Below are positions 1 to 8,123 of a stretch of 64,000 nucleotides of DNA, piece after piece (within the stretch, counting starts at the first letter, position 1; each line of letters opens with the position of its first letter). The notes beneath the pieces are model-generated. The model was not told where the DNA came from. It worked only from the letters and a program-made list of their open reading frames with translations, and did no database searches. The position numbers and the translations under genes are program-made. The DNA comes from Pyrinomonadaceae bacterium. GTDB taxonomy: Bacteria > Acidobacteriota > Blastocatellia > Pyrinomonadales > Pyrinomonadaceae. The stretch is taken from NCBI GenBank assembly GCA_026129865.1, contig JAHCHG010000014.1, positions 1-64,000 on the forward strand, in the 5' to 3' direction.

Positions 1-132
1 AAAAACGAAATTAATCGTCGGCAGGATAGAAATCCCCCAAGAGGGTTTTCTGGCGGTTTTGAAGGTGAATGAAAGTTAATTTTCAATTTTTGAGAAATTT
101 TATCTCAATTTCTGCTAAGTATTGAATTTTAG

Positions 133-160
133 TGGACATTGTTTTGACTTTATGTATAAT
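133..160 (+). promoter_or_regulatory. Possible sigma-70 promoter facing the hairpin region
   Basis: A TGGACA hexamer at 133-138 is followed, after 16 bp, by a perfect TATAAT at 155-160, in an AT-rich stretch. It points away from any plus-strand coding sequence and towards the hairpin-rich stretch at 309-681. If active it would make an RNA antisense to the tRNA-like gene. Sequence match only. Confidence 0.3.
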
Positions 161-207
161 TGTTAAGACTTTACTTGAACAATTAATTCCAATTTTGAAA
201 ATTAGAT

Positions 208-300
208 CGGAAGGTGTGGGATTCGAACCCCAGCACGGATCTAGCGTGCGCCCTTAGGATGATAAGCCCTTTAAGACAACCATGTCTCGGGACACCTTCC
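208..300 (-). tRNA. Unusual long-variable-arm tRNA with a 9/3 acceptor branch (allo-tRNA-like)
   Basis: Read on the minus strand, the 5' end GGAAGGTGT pairs perfectly over 9 bp with ACACCTTCC at the 3' end. The T-arm has only three GGG/CCC pairs around a canonical TTCGAAT loop, so the branch is 9+3 instead of 7+5. A 5-bp GCACG/CGTGC stem forms a long variable arm, as in serine, leucine and selenocysteine tRNAs. A possible D-arm is GAGAC/GTCTT with a GG-containing loop. The anticodon is uncertain: the best 7-nt loop, CTTATCA in a weak AGGG/TCCT stem, would give UAU, while a competing CTTA/TAAG hairpin has a 6-nt loop. CCA is not encoded; the discriminator would be G. The 9/3 fold is the hallmark described for allo-tRNAs. 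It could also be a degenerate tRNA. Confidence 0.7.
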
Positions 301-308
301 CCCAATTT

Positions 309-681
309 AGCGGAACGGATTTCCGTTCCGCTGAGATTAAGGTGGTTCAATACAAACTTCCACGATTCCGTTAAGATTTGTTGTTTGAACCAACGTGTAA
401 TTGTCAAAATAAACAATCGATCTAATTGATTGTTTGTTAAAAATAATGGAAAACTTTTTCGCGTTTTTTCCATTATACTTTGGAGTATACATAGCTCGTA
501 TACCTCCTTCTTTTGATACCCCGGTGTTGAAGCATCGGGGTTTCTGCTTTAGCAGAAGTTGTGAGATTCGATAGCGGAAATTGAGATATAATCGCCTTTC
601 GCTTTACCTTTTGATCCTAAGAAGAGAACAAGAGCTAGGATTCAAATCGACTCAAAATTAGCGAAGTGTGCTGGTTTTGAG
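309..681. repeat. Chain of nine inverted repeats (hairpin array)
   Basis: This roughly 400 bp stretch between the tRNA and nrdJ has no credible gene. It holds successive inverted repeats: 309-318/323-332 (10 bp perfect), 344-350/385-391, 411-418/428-435, 443-453/466-476 (11 bp perfect), 482-490/498-507 (one bulge), 519-526/533-540, 542-548/551-557, 614-619/636-641 and 651-657/675-681. None is followed by a clean T-tract, so they do not look like simple terminators, though the last ones could end nrdJ transcripts. It may be a structured RNA or a decayed mobile element; no function is assigned. Confidence 0.6.
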
Positions 682-710
682 TTTCACATAAAAATCTCAA
701 ATTAAATTAC

Positions 711-3260
711 TCATTTACACTTCGAATACCCGCAATCCCTGCAGAAATCGCAGCCGGACGCGTGTTCTAGTTGTCCGCGGCATTCGGGGCATTCGCCGAT
801 CAGGCTGGACATGTTCGATTCCGGTCGCGGCTGAGCTGCAGGCGCATCCGTTATCATTTTGTTCATCTGGCGTTCGGATGCCGGGAGATTTTGCAGACGT
901 CTTCCGGTCAGAAGCAGACATTCGGCGACCGCCTGTTCGGGCGAAGAAAGCAGACGTTCATTGAACCAGACGGCGTGCGTGCCGGTAACTTTGTTCAGGC
1001 TTCGTGCGACTTCCTTTACGGCAAAACCGCCGCGCAGCATTCTTGAAGCGAGCAGACCGACGCCTTCCGAGATCGGTCCGGTCGCGAAAACTTCCAGAAC
1101 ATTTTCGCCGTCGTGATTTACCGTAACGTAAAGATTTTGCCCGTCAAACGGAATTCTCCAGGTCGAACCCTGAAGTTCGCGGGGGCGCGCGATGCGCTGA
1201 TTTTCGTCTGTTTTTGACTGAGTTACGACGAAATCCTGATTTTGCCCGACCTTGTCGACGACGGCGATCGCTTCCTTTTTCTCGCTCTTCATCGACGTCA
1301 AAACCTGACCTTCGCGCGATCCGTCGCGGTAATAAGAAACGCATTTACAGCCGAGATCGCGCGCGAGGCGATAAAGTTCGTCAACCGATTCGACTGTGTC
1401 GTCTTTTGCGCCGTTGCAGGTTTTCGAAACCGAATTATCGACGTTTCGCTGCGCCGCGGCGAGAACCTGAACATGCTGTTTCGATGTGATGTTCATCGCC
1501 GAAATAAAATATTCGGGAAGTTTATGTTCGTTTTCGACGACATAAGCCGCAGCCGTCGCGATCGATTCTTCGTCGGTCTGATCGACCTCGATCCCGAGCG
1601 CCTCGGCGGCAAGTTGATGAACATAGGTTCGCGTGCCGATGGTGTCCTGCCGAACGTAAGCCCACGAAAAATTGGGTTCGCAGCCGGAAGAGGTTTCGGC
1701 GACAAGTGAGATCGTGCCGGTCGGCGCGATGGTCGTCGTTTCGTAATTTCGCGGCGTCAGCGGAACTTCGCGAGAAATTCCAAGTTCGTCATAAATGAAC
1801 TGAGCGTAAGCCTCGCGGTTCGGTTCAAATTCGGGAAATGTTCCCTTCATTGCGCCTAATTTTAATGAAGCACGCCATGCTTCTTTACGGACGAATCCCA
1901 TCATTCTATCCATCAGATCGATGGATTCCGGCGAACCGTATGTGATCTGAAGCTTTAGACAAAGATCGGCAAATCCCATTATTCCCAATCCGACCGGACG
2001 AGTTCGTTTTACGACATCGTCGATCTCGGGCAGAGGGAAAAATCCGGCATCGATGACGTTGTCCAAAAACTGTGTCGAAAGCTGTGTCGCGCGCGAAAGA
2101 CGTTCCCACTCGACGCATTCGCCGACGTCAGTTCCGTCGCCGACCCTTTTGTAAAACTTTGAAAGATCTATACTTCCAAGATTGCAGGAATTTGAAAAAT
2201 GCAGAAACTGCTCACCGCACGGATTGCTCGCGTAGATCGGTCCCATCGATCTCATCATATGATTATGACGATTTACCTGATCGATAAACGCAATTCCCGG
2301 TTCGGCATATTTATGCGCCGAAGCGATGATCCTGTTCCAGATGTCCGGCGCAAAGATCATGCCCGGCGCGGGCGGATTTTCGACTTCGCAATCGGTTAGA
2401 TCGGCGGTTTCAAATGCCAGTTTATCGGCAAATGTCGCCGTCGTTCCATCCGGTCGGCGGTATATTACATAATCGCCGCCGGTTACAGGATCGAAAACAG
2501 GCTGAGTCCACGCTTCGCCCGCAAACGACGTTTGGAACCATTCGTTATTGTCGACCGCGCCCATGAAATCGTCGGTTACATTTACAGAAATATTGAAATT
2601 CGTCAGCGATGTCTGATCGTTTTTCGCGTGAATAAATCGCAAAACGTCCGGATGCGTTACGCGCATCATTCCCATATTCGCGCCGCGGCGGACGCCGCCT
2701 TGCTTTACGACCTCGGTCATCGTATTGACGATGTTCATGAACGAAACCGGTCCGCTCGCCACACCGCGCGTCGAATTTACCATCGAACCCATCGGGCGGA
2801 TAAATTCATAGGTCATTCCGGTACCGCCGCCGGTTTGATGGATGACGGCAGCCGCCTGAGCGTGCTCCATAATGCCGTCGATAGAATCCGGAACGTTCAA
2901 AACGAAGCAAGCCGCCAGCTGACCTTTCGGTTTTCCGGCGTTGACCAGACACGGCGTGTTTGGAATGAATTCGCGGTTGAGCATGATCTCGGTCATCGAA
3001 TTATAAAAATAATCGCGCATGACGGGATCGGTCTCGGCGGTTGAAACGAATCCGACAACACGGCGGACGATATCTTCCCATTTTTCAAGAGCTTCGCCGT
3101 TGGAATCTTTGAGCGAATACCGCTTTGCAATTACTTTTTGACCGTTCAAACCGACCGGTTTGTACTCAAGCTTGCGCGAAACACCGGCGCCGTTTCCATT
3201 GCCATTTCCGTTCTTAGCGACAACATTGCCCGTCATGACAGGCTCAAAGACTCTGCTCAT
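711..3260 (-). CDS. nrdJ: Adenosylcobalamin-dependent (class II) ribonucleotide reductase
   Basis: This enzyme reduces ribonucleotides to deoxyribonucleotides using coenzyme B12 and needs no oxygen. The protein is about 849 aa. It shows [13 protein letters not shown] near residue 101, the paired cysteine at about 118, the central NPCGEQ motif with its radical-site region, and a C-terminal zinc-ribbon-like CPECRG...[13 protein letters not shown] tail that probably carries the reducing cysteines. I chose the ATG at 3260 (MSRVFEPV) over an upstream start at 3323 because AAGGAAGG lies just before it and the extra 21 residues look non-coding. It is monocistronic, with its own promoter and NrdR-like sites upstream. 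No cobalamin riboswitch was seen in the leader. Confidence 0.96.
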   Translation of the reverse strand: MSRVFEPVMTGNVVAKNGNGNGNGAGVSRKLEYKPVGLNGQKVIAKRYSLKDSNGEALEKWEDIVRRVVGFVSTAETDPVMRDYFYNSMTEIMLNREFIPNTPCLVNAGKPKGQLAACFVLNVPDSIDGIMEHAQAAAVIHQTGGGTGMTYEFIRPMGSMVNSTRGVASGPVSFMNIVNTMTEVVKQGGVRRGANMGMMRVTHPDVLRFIHAKNDQTSLTNFNISVNVTDDFMGAVDNNEWFQTSFAGEAWTQPVFDPVTGGDYVIYRRPDGTTATFADKLAFETADLTDCEVENPPAPGMIFAPDIWNRIIASAHKYAEPGIAFIDQVNRHNHMMRSMGPIYASNPCGEQFLHFSNSCNLGSIDLSKFYKRVGDGTDVGECVEWERLSRATQLSTQFLDNVIDAGFFPLPEIDDVVKRTRPVGLGIMGFADLCLKLQITYGSPESIDLMDRMMGFVRKEAWRASLKLGAMKGTFPEFEPNREAYAQFIYDELGISREVPLTPRNYETTTIAPTGTISLVAETSSGCEPNFSWAYVRQDTIGTRTYVHQLAAEALGIEVDQTDEESIATAAAYVVENEHKLPEYFISAMNITSKQHVQVLAAAQRNVDNSVSKTCNGAKDDTVESVDELYRLARDLGCKCVSYYRDGSREGQVLTSMKSEKKEAIAVVDKVGQNQDFVVTQSKTDENQRIARPRELQGSTWRIPFDGQNLYVTVNHDGENVLEVFATGPISEGVGLLASRMLRGGFAVKEVARSLNKVTGTHAVWFNERLLSSPEQAVAECLLLTGRRLQNLPASERQMNKMITDAPAAQPRPESNMSSLIGECPECRGQLEHASGCDFCRDCGYSKCK

Positions 3261-3413
3261 CTTGCGTTTTCCTTCCTTAAATTTAGATTTAGTATTCCAA
3301 AGACACGAGTGTTGTTCAAGCAAAACTGCTACTTGTTTCTGGTAACCCTAAAATGCTCTTTTGATTTTAACTGAGAAACCGAATTGAAAGTTTCTACCGC
3401 TGAAATGTCAGTC

Positions 3414-3442
3414 ATATTATCGCTAATATTTTGTGATGTCAA
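3414..3442 (-). promoter_or_regulatory. Consensus sigma-70 promoter of nrdJ
   Basis: On the minus strand a perfect TTGACA (-35, 3437-3442) is separated by exactly 17 bp from TAATAT (-10, 3414-3419). Transcription would start near 3407, leaving a leader of about 147 nt before the nrdJ ATG. The match and spacing make this the strongest promoter seen in the window. Confidence 0.75.
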
Positions 3443-3467
3443 TAAAAAAAACCACAATATGTTGTGG
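3421..3467 (-). promoter_or_regulatory. Tandem NrdR-box-like operators
   Basis: The palindrome CCACAATATGTTGTGG (3452-3467) matches the NrdR consensus acaCwATATAtwGtgt at about 13 of 16 positions. A weaker copy fills 3421-3436, exactly the spacer of the nrdJ promoter. Their centres are 31 bp apart, about three helical turns, which is the arrangement known for paired NrdR boxes upstream of ribonucleotide reductase genes. Repression by NrdR is inferred; nrdR itself is not in the window. Confidence 0.7.
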
Positions 3468-3485
3468 AAAACTTTTTGTGGAAAA
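3463..3485 (-). promoter_or_regulatory. Two DnaA-box-like TTTTCCACA sites
   Basis: On the minus strand TTTTCCACA occurs twice, at 3463-3471 and 3477-3485, 14 bp apart, inside the direct repeat ttgtggaaaact. The first overlaps the upstream NrdR-like box. Both lie upstream of the nrdJ -35 element. DnaA control of nrd genes is known in E. coli; here it is only suggested by the motif. Confidence 0.4.
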
Positions 3486-3611
3486 CTCTCAGGAGTGTAA
3501 CTTAAAGTAAATTCTAAGGTTTGCGAACCTAAGTTACTAAAATGCACAACTAAAATATTTTTGCACCGGAGAAAAATTGACTTATTTCCGCCGATTTGAC
3601 TTACTAAAACA

Positions 3612-4496
3612 ATGGAAAAATTGGTTCATGGATCGGCACAGGACGGAACGGTACGCGTTATGGCGGCGATCACAACGGAAGTTACGCGGGAGGCGGTTCG
3701 GCGGCACCAGACGTCGCCGACCGTTTCCGCCGCGCTCGGGCGGGTCTTAACCGGAACGCTGCTGCTCGGTGCGAGTTTGAAGGAATTTGACCGTTTGACG
3801 GTAAAGATCGAATGCGACGGACCGGTCGGCGGAATTGTCGGAGAAGCTGATAAACACGGGACGGTGCGCGGTTATGTAAAAAATCCCGCGCCCGAGCTGC
3901 CGGTAAAGGAGAACGGAAAATTTGATGTCGGCGGCGTGGTCGGCGACGGGATGTTTTATGTAATCCGCGAATCGGGATTTGATGTCGGTTTGCACCGCGA
4001 ACCGTATGTCGGATCGGTTCCGATAGTTTCCGGCGAGATCGCTGAGGATTTCGCCTATTATCTGGCGCGTTCCGAGCAGATTCCGTCGGCGGTACTTCTT
4101 GGAGTTTTGCTGCAGAATACCGAACCTTACGTTGCCGCGGCGGGCGGCGTGATGATCCAAATGATGCCGGGCGCGAACGAGCATATTATTACCATGATCG
4201 AAGACACTATCCGCCATGCGCCGCATATAACTTCTGTGATCAATGAAGGCGCTGCACCCGAAGATCTGATCAAACTCGCGCTAGGGGTGATCGATTTTGA
4301 GATTTTGGGCGAGCGGGAGGTTAAATTTGAATGCAATTGTTCTTTTGAACGCGCGGTTTCGCTTATCGGCTCGCTCGGAAACGCCGAGGTCGAATCGATG
4401 CTAAAAGAAGACAAAGGCGCTTCGATGACGTGCGGGTTTTGCAACGAAACGTACAATTTAACCGAAGAAAACTTACAAAATATTCTCGATTCTTAA
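3612..4496 (+). CDS. hslO: Redox-regulated chaperone Hsp33
   Basis: Hsp33 is a cytosolic holdase that is activated when oxidants or chlorine stress release its zinc. The 294-aa length is typical. The C-terminal switch domain carries the four zinc cysteines as CNC and CGFC (ECNCSFERAVSLIG, then MTCGFCNETY), and the N-terminal fold (VHGSAQDGTVRVMAAITTE, GRVLTGTLLLGA) fits the family. It diverges from nrdJ across a 350-bp regulatory region. No clear Shine-Dalgarno precedes the ATG. Confidence 0.96.
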   Translation: MEKLVHGSAQDGTVRVMAAITTEVTREAVRRHQTSPTVSAALGRVLTGTLLLGASLKEFDRLTVKIECDGPVGGIVGEADKHGTVRGYVKNPAPELPVKENGKFDVGGVVGDGMFYVIRESGFDVGLHREPYVGSVPIVSGEIAEDFAYYLARSEQIPSAVLLGVLLQNTEPYVAAAGGVMIQMMPGANEHIITMIEDTIRHAPHITSVINEGAAPEDLIKLALGVIDFEILGEREVKFECNCSFERAVSLIGSLGNAEVESMLKEDKGASMTCGFCNETYNLTEENLQNILDS

Positions 4497-4531
4497 AGTG
4501 TCGAAAAATCTAAATCGATTACGAATGGAGC

Positions 4532-4650
4532 GCGGGCAGCCTTGCCCGCACGGACGCGATTGCGTCCGCGAAAAGCTCGCCCTGACGAAGATCGGGAAAT
4601 TAACTCCCCGCGAACTCTGATGATAAGTGTCTCGCAGGCAGGCTGCCTGC
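4532..4650. repeat. Three G/C-rich 7-bp hairpins between convergent genes
   Basis: Stems at 4532-4538/4543-4549 (GCGGGCA/TGCCCGC), 4551-4557/4562-4568 (CGGACGC/GCGTCCG) and 4634-4640/4644-4650 (GCAGGCA/TGCCTGC) lie between hslO and the thioesterase. A related degenerate sequence (ggagcgagggcagcctgcc) occurs near 7985. They look like a dispersed REP-type element that may also stop convergent transcription. Confidence 0.5.
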
Positions 4651-4660
4651 GGTCCCGGAG

Positions 4661-5137
4661 TTACCAACGGAAATAAGCCGGATGACCTTCTTTTACGGCG
4701 ACGAAAAGTCCTCGGCACGTGGCGCAAACTTTTTCATTCGCTATAAGTTCGGCTTCGACCGTCGCTGAATTCTCGTTCGATTCGACAACTCGCGCTTTTA
4801 AATGGATCAAAGCGTCGCTCGGAGTCGGGCGAAGAAGTTTTATCGAATAATTTGCGGTAACGGTACTATCGGGCTCGTTCTTACCGTCGCGTATCATCAA
4901 AAAATGCGCGGCTGCCCAATTTGAATGGCAATCAAGCAAAGATCCGATAATTCCGCCGTTCAAGACTCCCGGAAATGCCTCATGATGTTTTTCGGCACGC
5001 CATTGCGCAACATATTCGCCGTCTCTTTCAAAGCTTCGAATCCGCAATCCCTTTTCATTCGCAGGACCGCAGCCAAAGCAAATGCTCTTTAACGCGTATG
5101 TTTCCTGAATTGATCTTTCGCCGCTGGAATTGCTCAT
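4661..5137 (-). CDS. PaaI-family hotdog-fold acyl-CoA thioesterase
   Basis: This 158-aa protein probably hydrolyses an acyl- or phenylacetyl-type CoA thioester in the cytosol. It has the single hotdog domain of the PaaI/YbgC class, with HHEAFPGVLNGGIIGSLLDC at about residues 50-72. That stretch contains the NGG variant of the family HGG active-site motif. An N-terminal CFGCGPANEKGLRI segment resembles that of many 4HBT proteins. It is the last gene of a three-gene minus-strand group with two small uncharacterised proteins; 12 bp separate it from its upstream neighbour. The substrate cannot be told from sequence. Confidence 0.85.
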   Translation of the reverse strand: MSNSSGERSIQETYALKSICFGCGPANEKGLRIRSFERDGEYVAQWRAEKHHEAFPGVLNGGIIGSLLDCHSNWAAAHFLMIRDGKNEPDSTVTANYSIKLLRPTPSDALIHLKARVVESNENSATVEAELIANEKVCATCRGLFVAVKEGHPAYFRW

Positions 5138-5149
5138 AAAAGTTATCCG

Positions 5150-5425
5150 TCAAGTCGCGTATTTTGTGTGATTTCGAATATTTTCCCGCGTCCAATGCCA
5201 GTGATCGTTATAGTTCAGATAATAATAATCAACATTCCGTCTGGTCGATCTATTAAAGTAAACGGTGTAACTTTCGCCATCAATGATCACCTCAAATTCT
5301 CTTATCGCTTTTTGCGCCTGGCGCGGCATTTCGCCTCCGCCGCTCTCCCAGGTTCTGATGGTAATTTCTTCTCCGTCGAGAGCGTAAAGACTTGTAGGTA
5401 TGTTTTTATTCGATTTTTTCCTCAT
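5150..5425 (-). CDS. Small uncharacterised protein (91 aa)
   Basis: I do not recognise a family. The protein is rich in charged and aromatic residues, ends with an NVDYYYLNYNDHWHW stretch, and has no signal peptide or membrane segment. It sits between the zinc-ribbon protein and the thioesterase gene with short gaps, so it is probably co-transcribed with them. Coding is supported by its position in a same-strand run and by lack of any better overlapping frame. Confidence 0.6.
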   Translation of the reverse strand: MRKKSNKNIPTSLYALDGEEITIRTWESGGGEMPRQAQKAIREFEVIIDGESYTVYFNRSTRRNVDYYYLNYNDHWHWTRENIRNHTKYAT

Positions 5426-5482
5426 TCTAAATAGAAAAGTCTAACGACCCTGGAATTCTAAAATTCACAGACAAAATCTTCA

Positions 5483-6013
5483 TTAGTCGGTCTTCGGCAG
5501 AGTCATCGTTTCGCCTTCTGAATTCATTTCCAATTTTCGAGTTGTCCCTTCGACGACACTTGGCGGTACAAGTTCGCCGGTCTCGCGCTTTACATCAACG
5601 GAACTTGAAACATATTCGGTCTGTGCGGACGGCAGTTCGCCGGCTGATCGTCGTTCGGAGATGGCGTTTTGACCGTCAAATTGCGCAAAAGCAGAATCCT
5701 TTTCATCTTGCCTTAGCGCAATTACCTGCCCTATTCCGGACGCCAAAATTGCGAACGATGGTATCAGGAGCCAAAACCACCAAAACGCCGCCATCGGCTG
5801 AAATGCCAAAAAGATGGTGATCGCGAAAAACGCGAAAGAAACGAAAAGCAGCGTGAGTGCCGATTCCCAGGTTTTATCTTTCTTGCTTCCTTTTTTATTA
5901 CGCGCGGTCAGCTTTCCGGAAAGCGCATCTGACACGACCGCCAGATCGCATCCGCAACGCCGGCAAAACTTCCCGTTATCGGGGTTATCGATTCCGCATT
6001 TTGGACAAAACAT
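5483..6013 (-). CDS. Zinc-ribbon membrane protein
   Basis: The 176-aa protein starts with a zinc-ribbon of the double-CxxC type (MFCPKCGIDNPDNGKFCRRCGC, residues 1-22). A basic linker follows, then two adjacent hydrophobic helices at about residues 47-95 (TLLFVSFAFFAITIFLAF and FWWFWLLIPSFAILASGIGQ). The rest is a soluble, low-complexity C-terminal tail. Such zinc-ribbon plus membrane-helix proteins are common in Acidobacteriota and have no established role. It is the first gene of the minus-strand group leading to the thioesterase. Confidence 0.75.
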   Translation of the reverse strand: MFCPKCGIDNPDNGKFCRRCGCDLAVVSDALSGKLTARNKKGSKKDKTWESALTLLFVSFAFFAITIFLAFQPMAAFWWFWLLIPSFAILASGIGQVIALRQDEKDSAFAQFDGQNAISERRSAGELPSAQTEYVSSSVDVKRETGELVPPSVVEGTTRKLEMNSEGETMTLPKTD

Positions 6014-6210
6014 ATTTCCTGCTTAATTGACGATCTTATTGTTCTCAGGTCAAATTACGAACAATTTACGATCGATGTTGCCGATGTTCTAAATTTGGCA
6101 GCCTTTTTTTGCAACGATATCACATTATTCGAGATTTTAAAGTTCAATAGCGGTATGAATCGGTGCACGATTTTGTTCTGTCATTGGAATCACTTGTGCT
6201 AATATCTCCC

Positions 6211-6465
6211 GTGAATTCAAGCCTTTTTAGTTTTTCACAACGGAAATATCTTATACTTGCAATAATTGCAGTCGTATTTTTATCGTGGCTTGTTTTCGGT
6301 TAATTTGCGTACGGTCGCCGGGGCGCAAAGCAGTATGATCCGGACGACTCGCGTGAAACACCGGCGAAAAAGATCAACGACGGTGACGATTTCGTACCGA
6401 CGCGGATGTCCTATCTTTTCGGTCAGCATTTTTCGGCGATCGCCGCCGCCATCGTATACTCGTGA
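6211..6465 (+). pseudogene. Remnant of a CstA-family carbon-starvation transporter
   Basis: One reading frame from a GTG at 6211 to the TGA at 6463-6465 encodes a hydrophobic helix (YLILAIIAVVFLSWLVFG), an in-frame TAA at 6301-6303, then [40 protein letters not shown] and AIAA. This matches the N-terminal part of CstA-type peptide/pyruvate transporters, which carry D-TPA-(x)4-NDG-D-VPT and an FG-HF-AIAGAGP motif. The fragment ends exactly where AGAGP should begin, and the remaining 450 or more residues are absent. It is therefore both interrupted and truncated. Confidence 0.75.
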
Positions 6466-6508
6466 CCGTTAAAGCCTTTCGGTTCACTTTTTATTTAGCC
6501 CTAATTTG

Positions 6509-7972
6509 ATGAAATTATTAATTTCCGTTTCCGTCGCACTCCTGATGTTCGCTGTGTCCGCCGCGGCTCAGGAAAAGATCACCGATATAAACATAAACGT
6601 CGTTCCGAAAACCGCTGTCATTCGTCCGAATGAAACTGCGGTCGTGCAGATAGAGTTTTTCGGAGAAAAGAAAAAGGGGTTTTTCGACAAGATCTTTGCG
6701 GATGAAAAGTCGGAGGGAAAACTGCAGATATCGGATTGGAAATGTACGGTCGAACCGGGAAACGGCTTCATTTCAAAACCTTTCCTTATTCAGGCTGCGG
6801 GCGAACGGACAAGATCGGGATTGGGAAACTTCATAAAACAGAGCATTTCGTCGATCGCCGCGAAAGATGCGGTCTTGTTTACCGCGCCGGAAAAAACAGG
6901 AACGTACAAGCTGACATTTTCCCGCGGCGATGTAAAAAAGGAAGTTTCGATAAAAGTTTCGAACAGTGCGGGCAGCGATCTTGTTAAAGAAAAGGTCGAT
7001 TTTGACGTCCCGAAAAATGTGCAGGACAAATATTTCGCTCTTGCCGAACATTACGCTCCGTTCATCGCTCAGGAAACCTGGTTCGAGCCGAAAGCCGACT
7101 ATCTTGCGCGGTTCGATTTCGATGGAAATTGGCGCGGTGACGATAACTGGGAAAATCTGCAAACGGGCTCGTCGCAGGCATTCGTTTACTATGCCGCGAT
7201 GGAAACTGAAAGTCACTGGTTTTTGATCTATAACTTCTTTCATCCGCGTGATTACAGCGATTTTTGCGTCGTCGGAACGTGTCATGAAAACGACAACGAA
7301 GGTTTGATTCTGACGATAAGAAAAGACCGTTCTGAGTTTGGAAAGCTCGAAGTGATGGAAACGCTGGCTCACAACAACATTTATTCCTTTTCCAATGACA
7401 ACGCGATCAAAAACGGTGTCCACGACATTGACGGTACGATAGATCTTTACGACAAAGATCGTCCGGTTGTCTTTATCGAAGCAGGCGGGCACGGCGTTTT
7501 CGGAAGCGGGGCAAAGCAGTCGTTGTTCGACGCGAAAAAAGGAGAATTTCGCGACAATACCGGCGTTACTTATATTTACAAAGCGCGAGCGGAAAGACCT
7601 GCGAACGCAAATGACCGTTTGGTCGGCTACGCTCTTTTGCCGATCTATCAGGAATGGTGGACGAAAGGGACGAACGACAACGGTGCTAACAACGAAACAT
7701 TTGAGAATTTCTTCAGCTACGAACCCGCGGGCGGACGTCCTGGAACCGCATCAAGATTTATTTCGGGCGCTTTTCACGGCAGAACTGCGAGCAGTAATAT
7801 GGCAAAACCTTTCTGGGCTTGGCACGATAACCGAACAAAGAAAAAAAAGCTCCTCGCAACCGGACAATGGGCGCTCGATCCGGCGTATTCGGTTTCGCTG
7901 AATCTGAACTTCCCAAAAGAAAAGCCATTTTCGCTGAGATATGTTTATAACCCGTTCCTGCAAACAAATTGA
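6509..7972 (+). CDS. Secreted protein of unknown function (487 aa)
   Basis: A Sec signal peptide (MKLLISVSVALLMFAVSAAA, cleavage before QEK) shows export. The first half looks like a beta-rich, Ig-like domain (residues about 25-150, ending KLTFSRGDVKKEVSIKVSN). The second half has a conserved-looking block with FHPRDYSDF, GTCHENDNEGLIL and EAGGHGVFGSG. The paired histidines and acidic residues could bind metal, but I do not recognise an enzyme family. I take the ATG at 6509, not the TTG one codon earlier. It stands alone after the cstA remnant. Confidence 0.8.
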   Translation: MKLLISVSVALLMFAVSAAAQEKITDININVVPKTAVIRPNETAVVQIEFFGEKKKGFFDKIFADEKSEGKLQISDWKCTVEPGNGFISKPFLIQAAGERTRSGLGNFIKQSISSIAAKDAVLFTAPEKTGTYKLTFSRGDVKKEVSIKVSNSAGSDLVKEKVDFDVPKNVQDKYFALAEHYAPFIAQETWFEPKADYLARFDFDGNWRGDDNWENLQTGSSQAFVYYAAMETESHWFLIYNFFHPRDYSDFCVVGTCHENDNEGLILTIRKDRSEFGKLEVMETLAHNNIYSFSNDNAIKNGVHDIDGTIDLYDKDRPVVFIEAGGHGVFGSGAKQSLFDAKKGEFRDNTGVTYIYKARAERPANANDRLVGYALLPIYQEWWTKGTNDNGANNETFENFFSYEPAGGRPGTASRFISGAFHGRTASSNMAKPFWAWHDNRTKKKKLLATGQWALDPAYSVSLNLNFPKEKPFSLRYVYNPFLQTN

Positions 7973-8123
7973 TCTCAATTACTTGGAGCGAGGGCAGCCT
8001 GCCAGCAGCCAAAAAACCTCTTCAAAACGAACTCCGGCGGATTGATTTCGAGAGCATGCAAAAACTCCGCCTGCAGTCGGAATCAGCGGAACTATTCACC
8101 TCCAAACCAAATTTTAAAATGTC

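Noticed and set aside
208-300. Selenocysteine tRNA (selC) reading of the unusual tRNA
   Set aside because: The 5' GGAAG start and long variable arm recall selC, but the acceptor/T split is 9/3, not the bacterial 8/5, and no 7-nt loop places UCA after U33. No selA, selB or selD gene lies in the window.
443-476. Simple rho-independent terminator
   Set aside because: The 11-bp stem is AT-rich, its T-run lies inside the arm, and it is only one link of a long chain of hairpins, so a terminator role is not supported.
3261-3407. Cobalamin riboswitch in the nrdJ leader
   Set aside because: No B12-box-like sequence was seen in the roughly 147-nt leader; control seems to be through the NrdR-type boxes.
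4473-4727. 84-codon frame overlapping the hslO end and thioesterase end
   Set aside because: It runs through the hairpin repeats and overlaps a well-supported gene; the sequence is Arg-rich as expected for a shadow frame.
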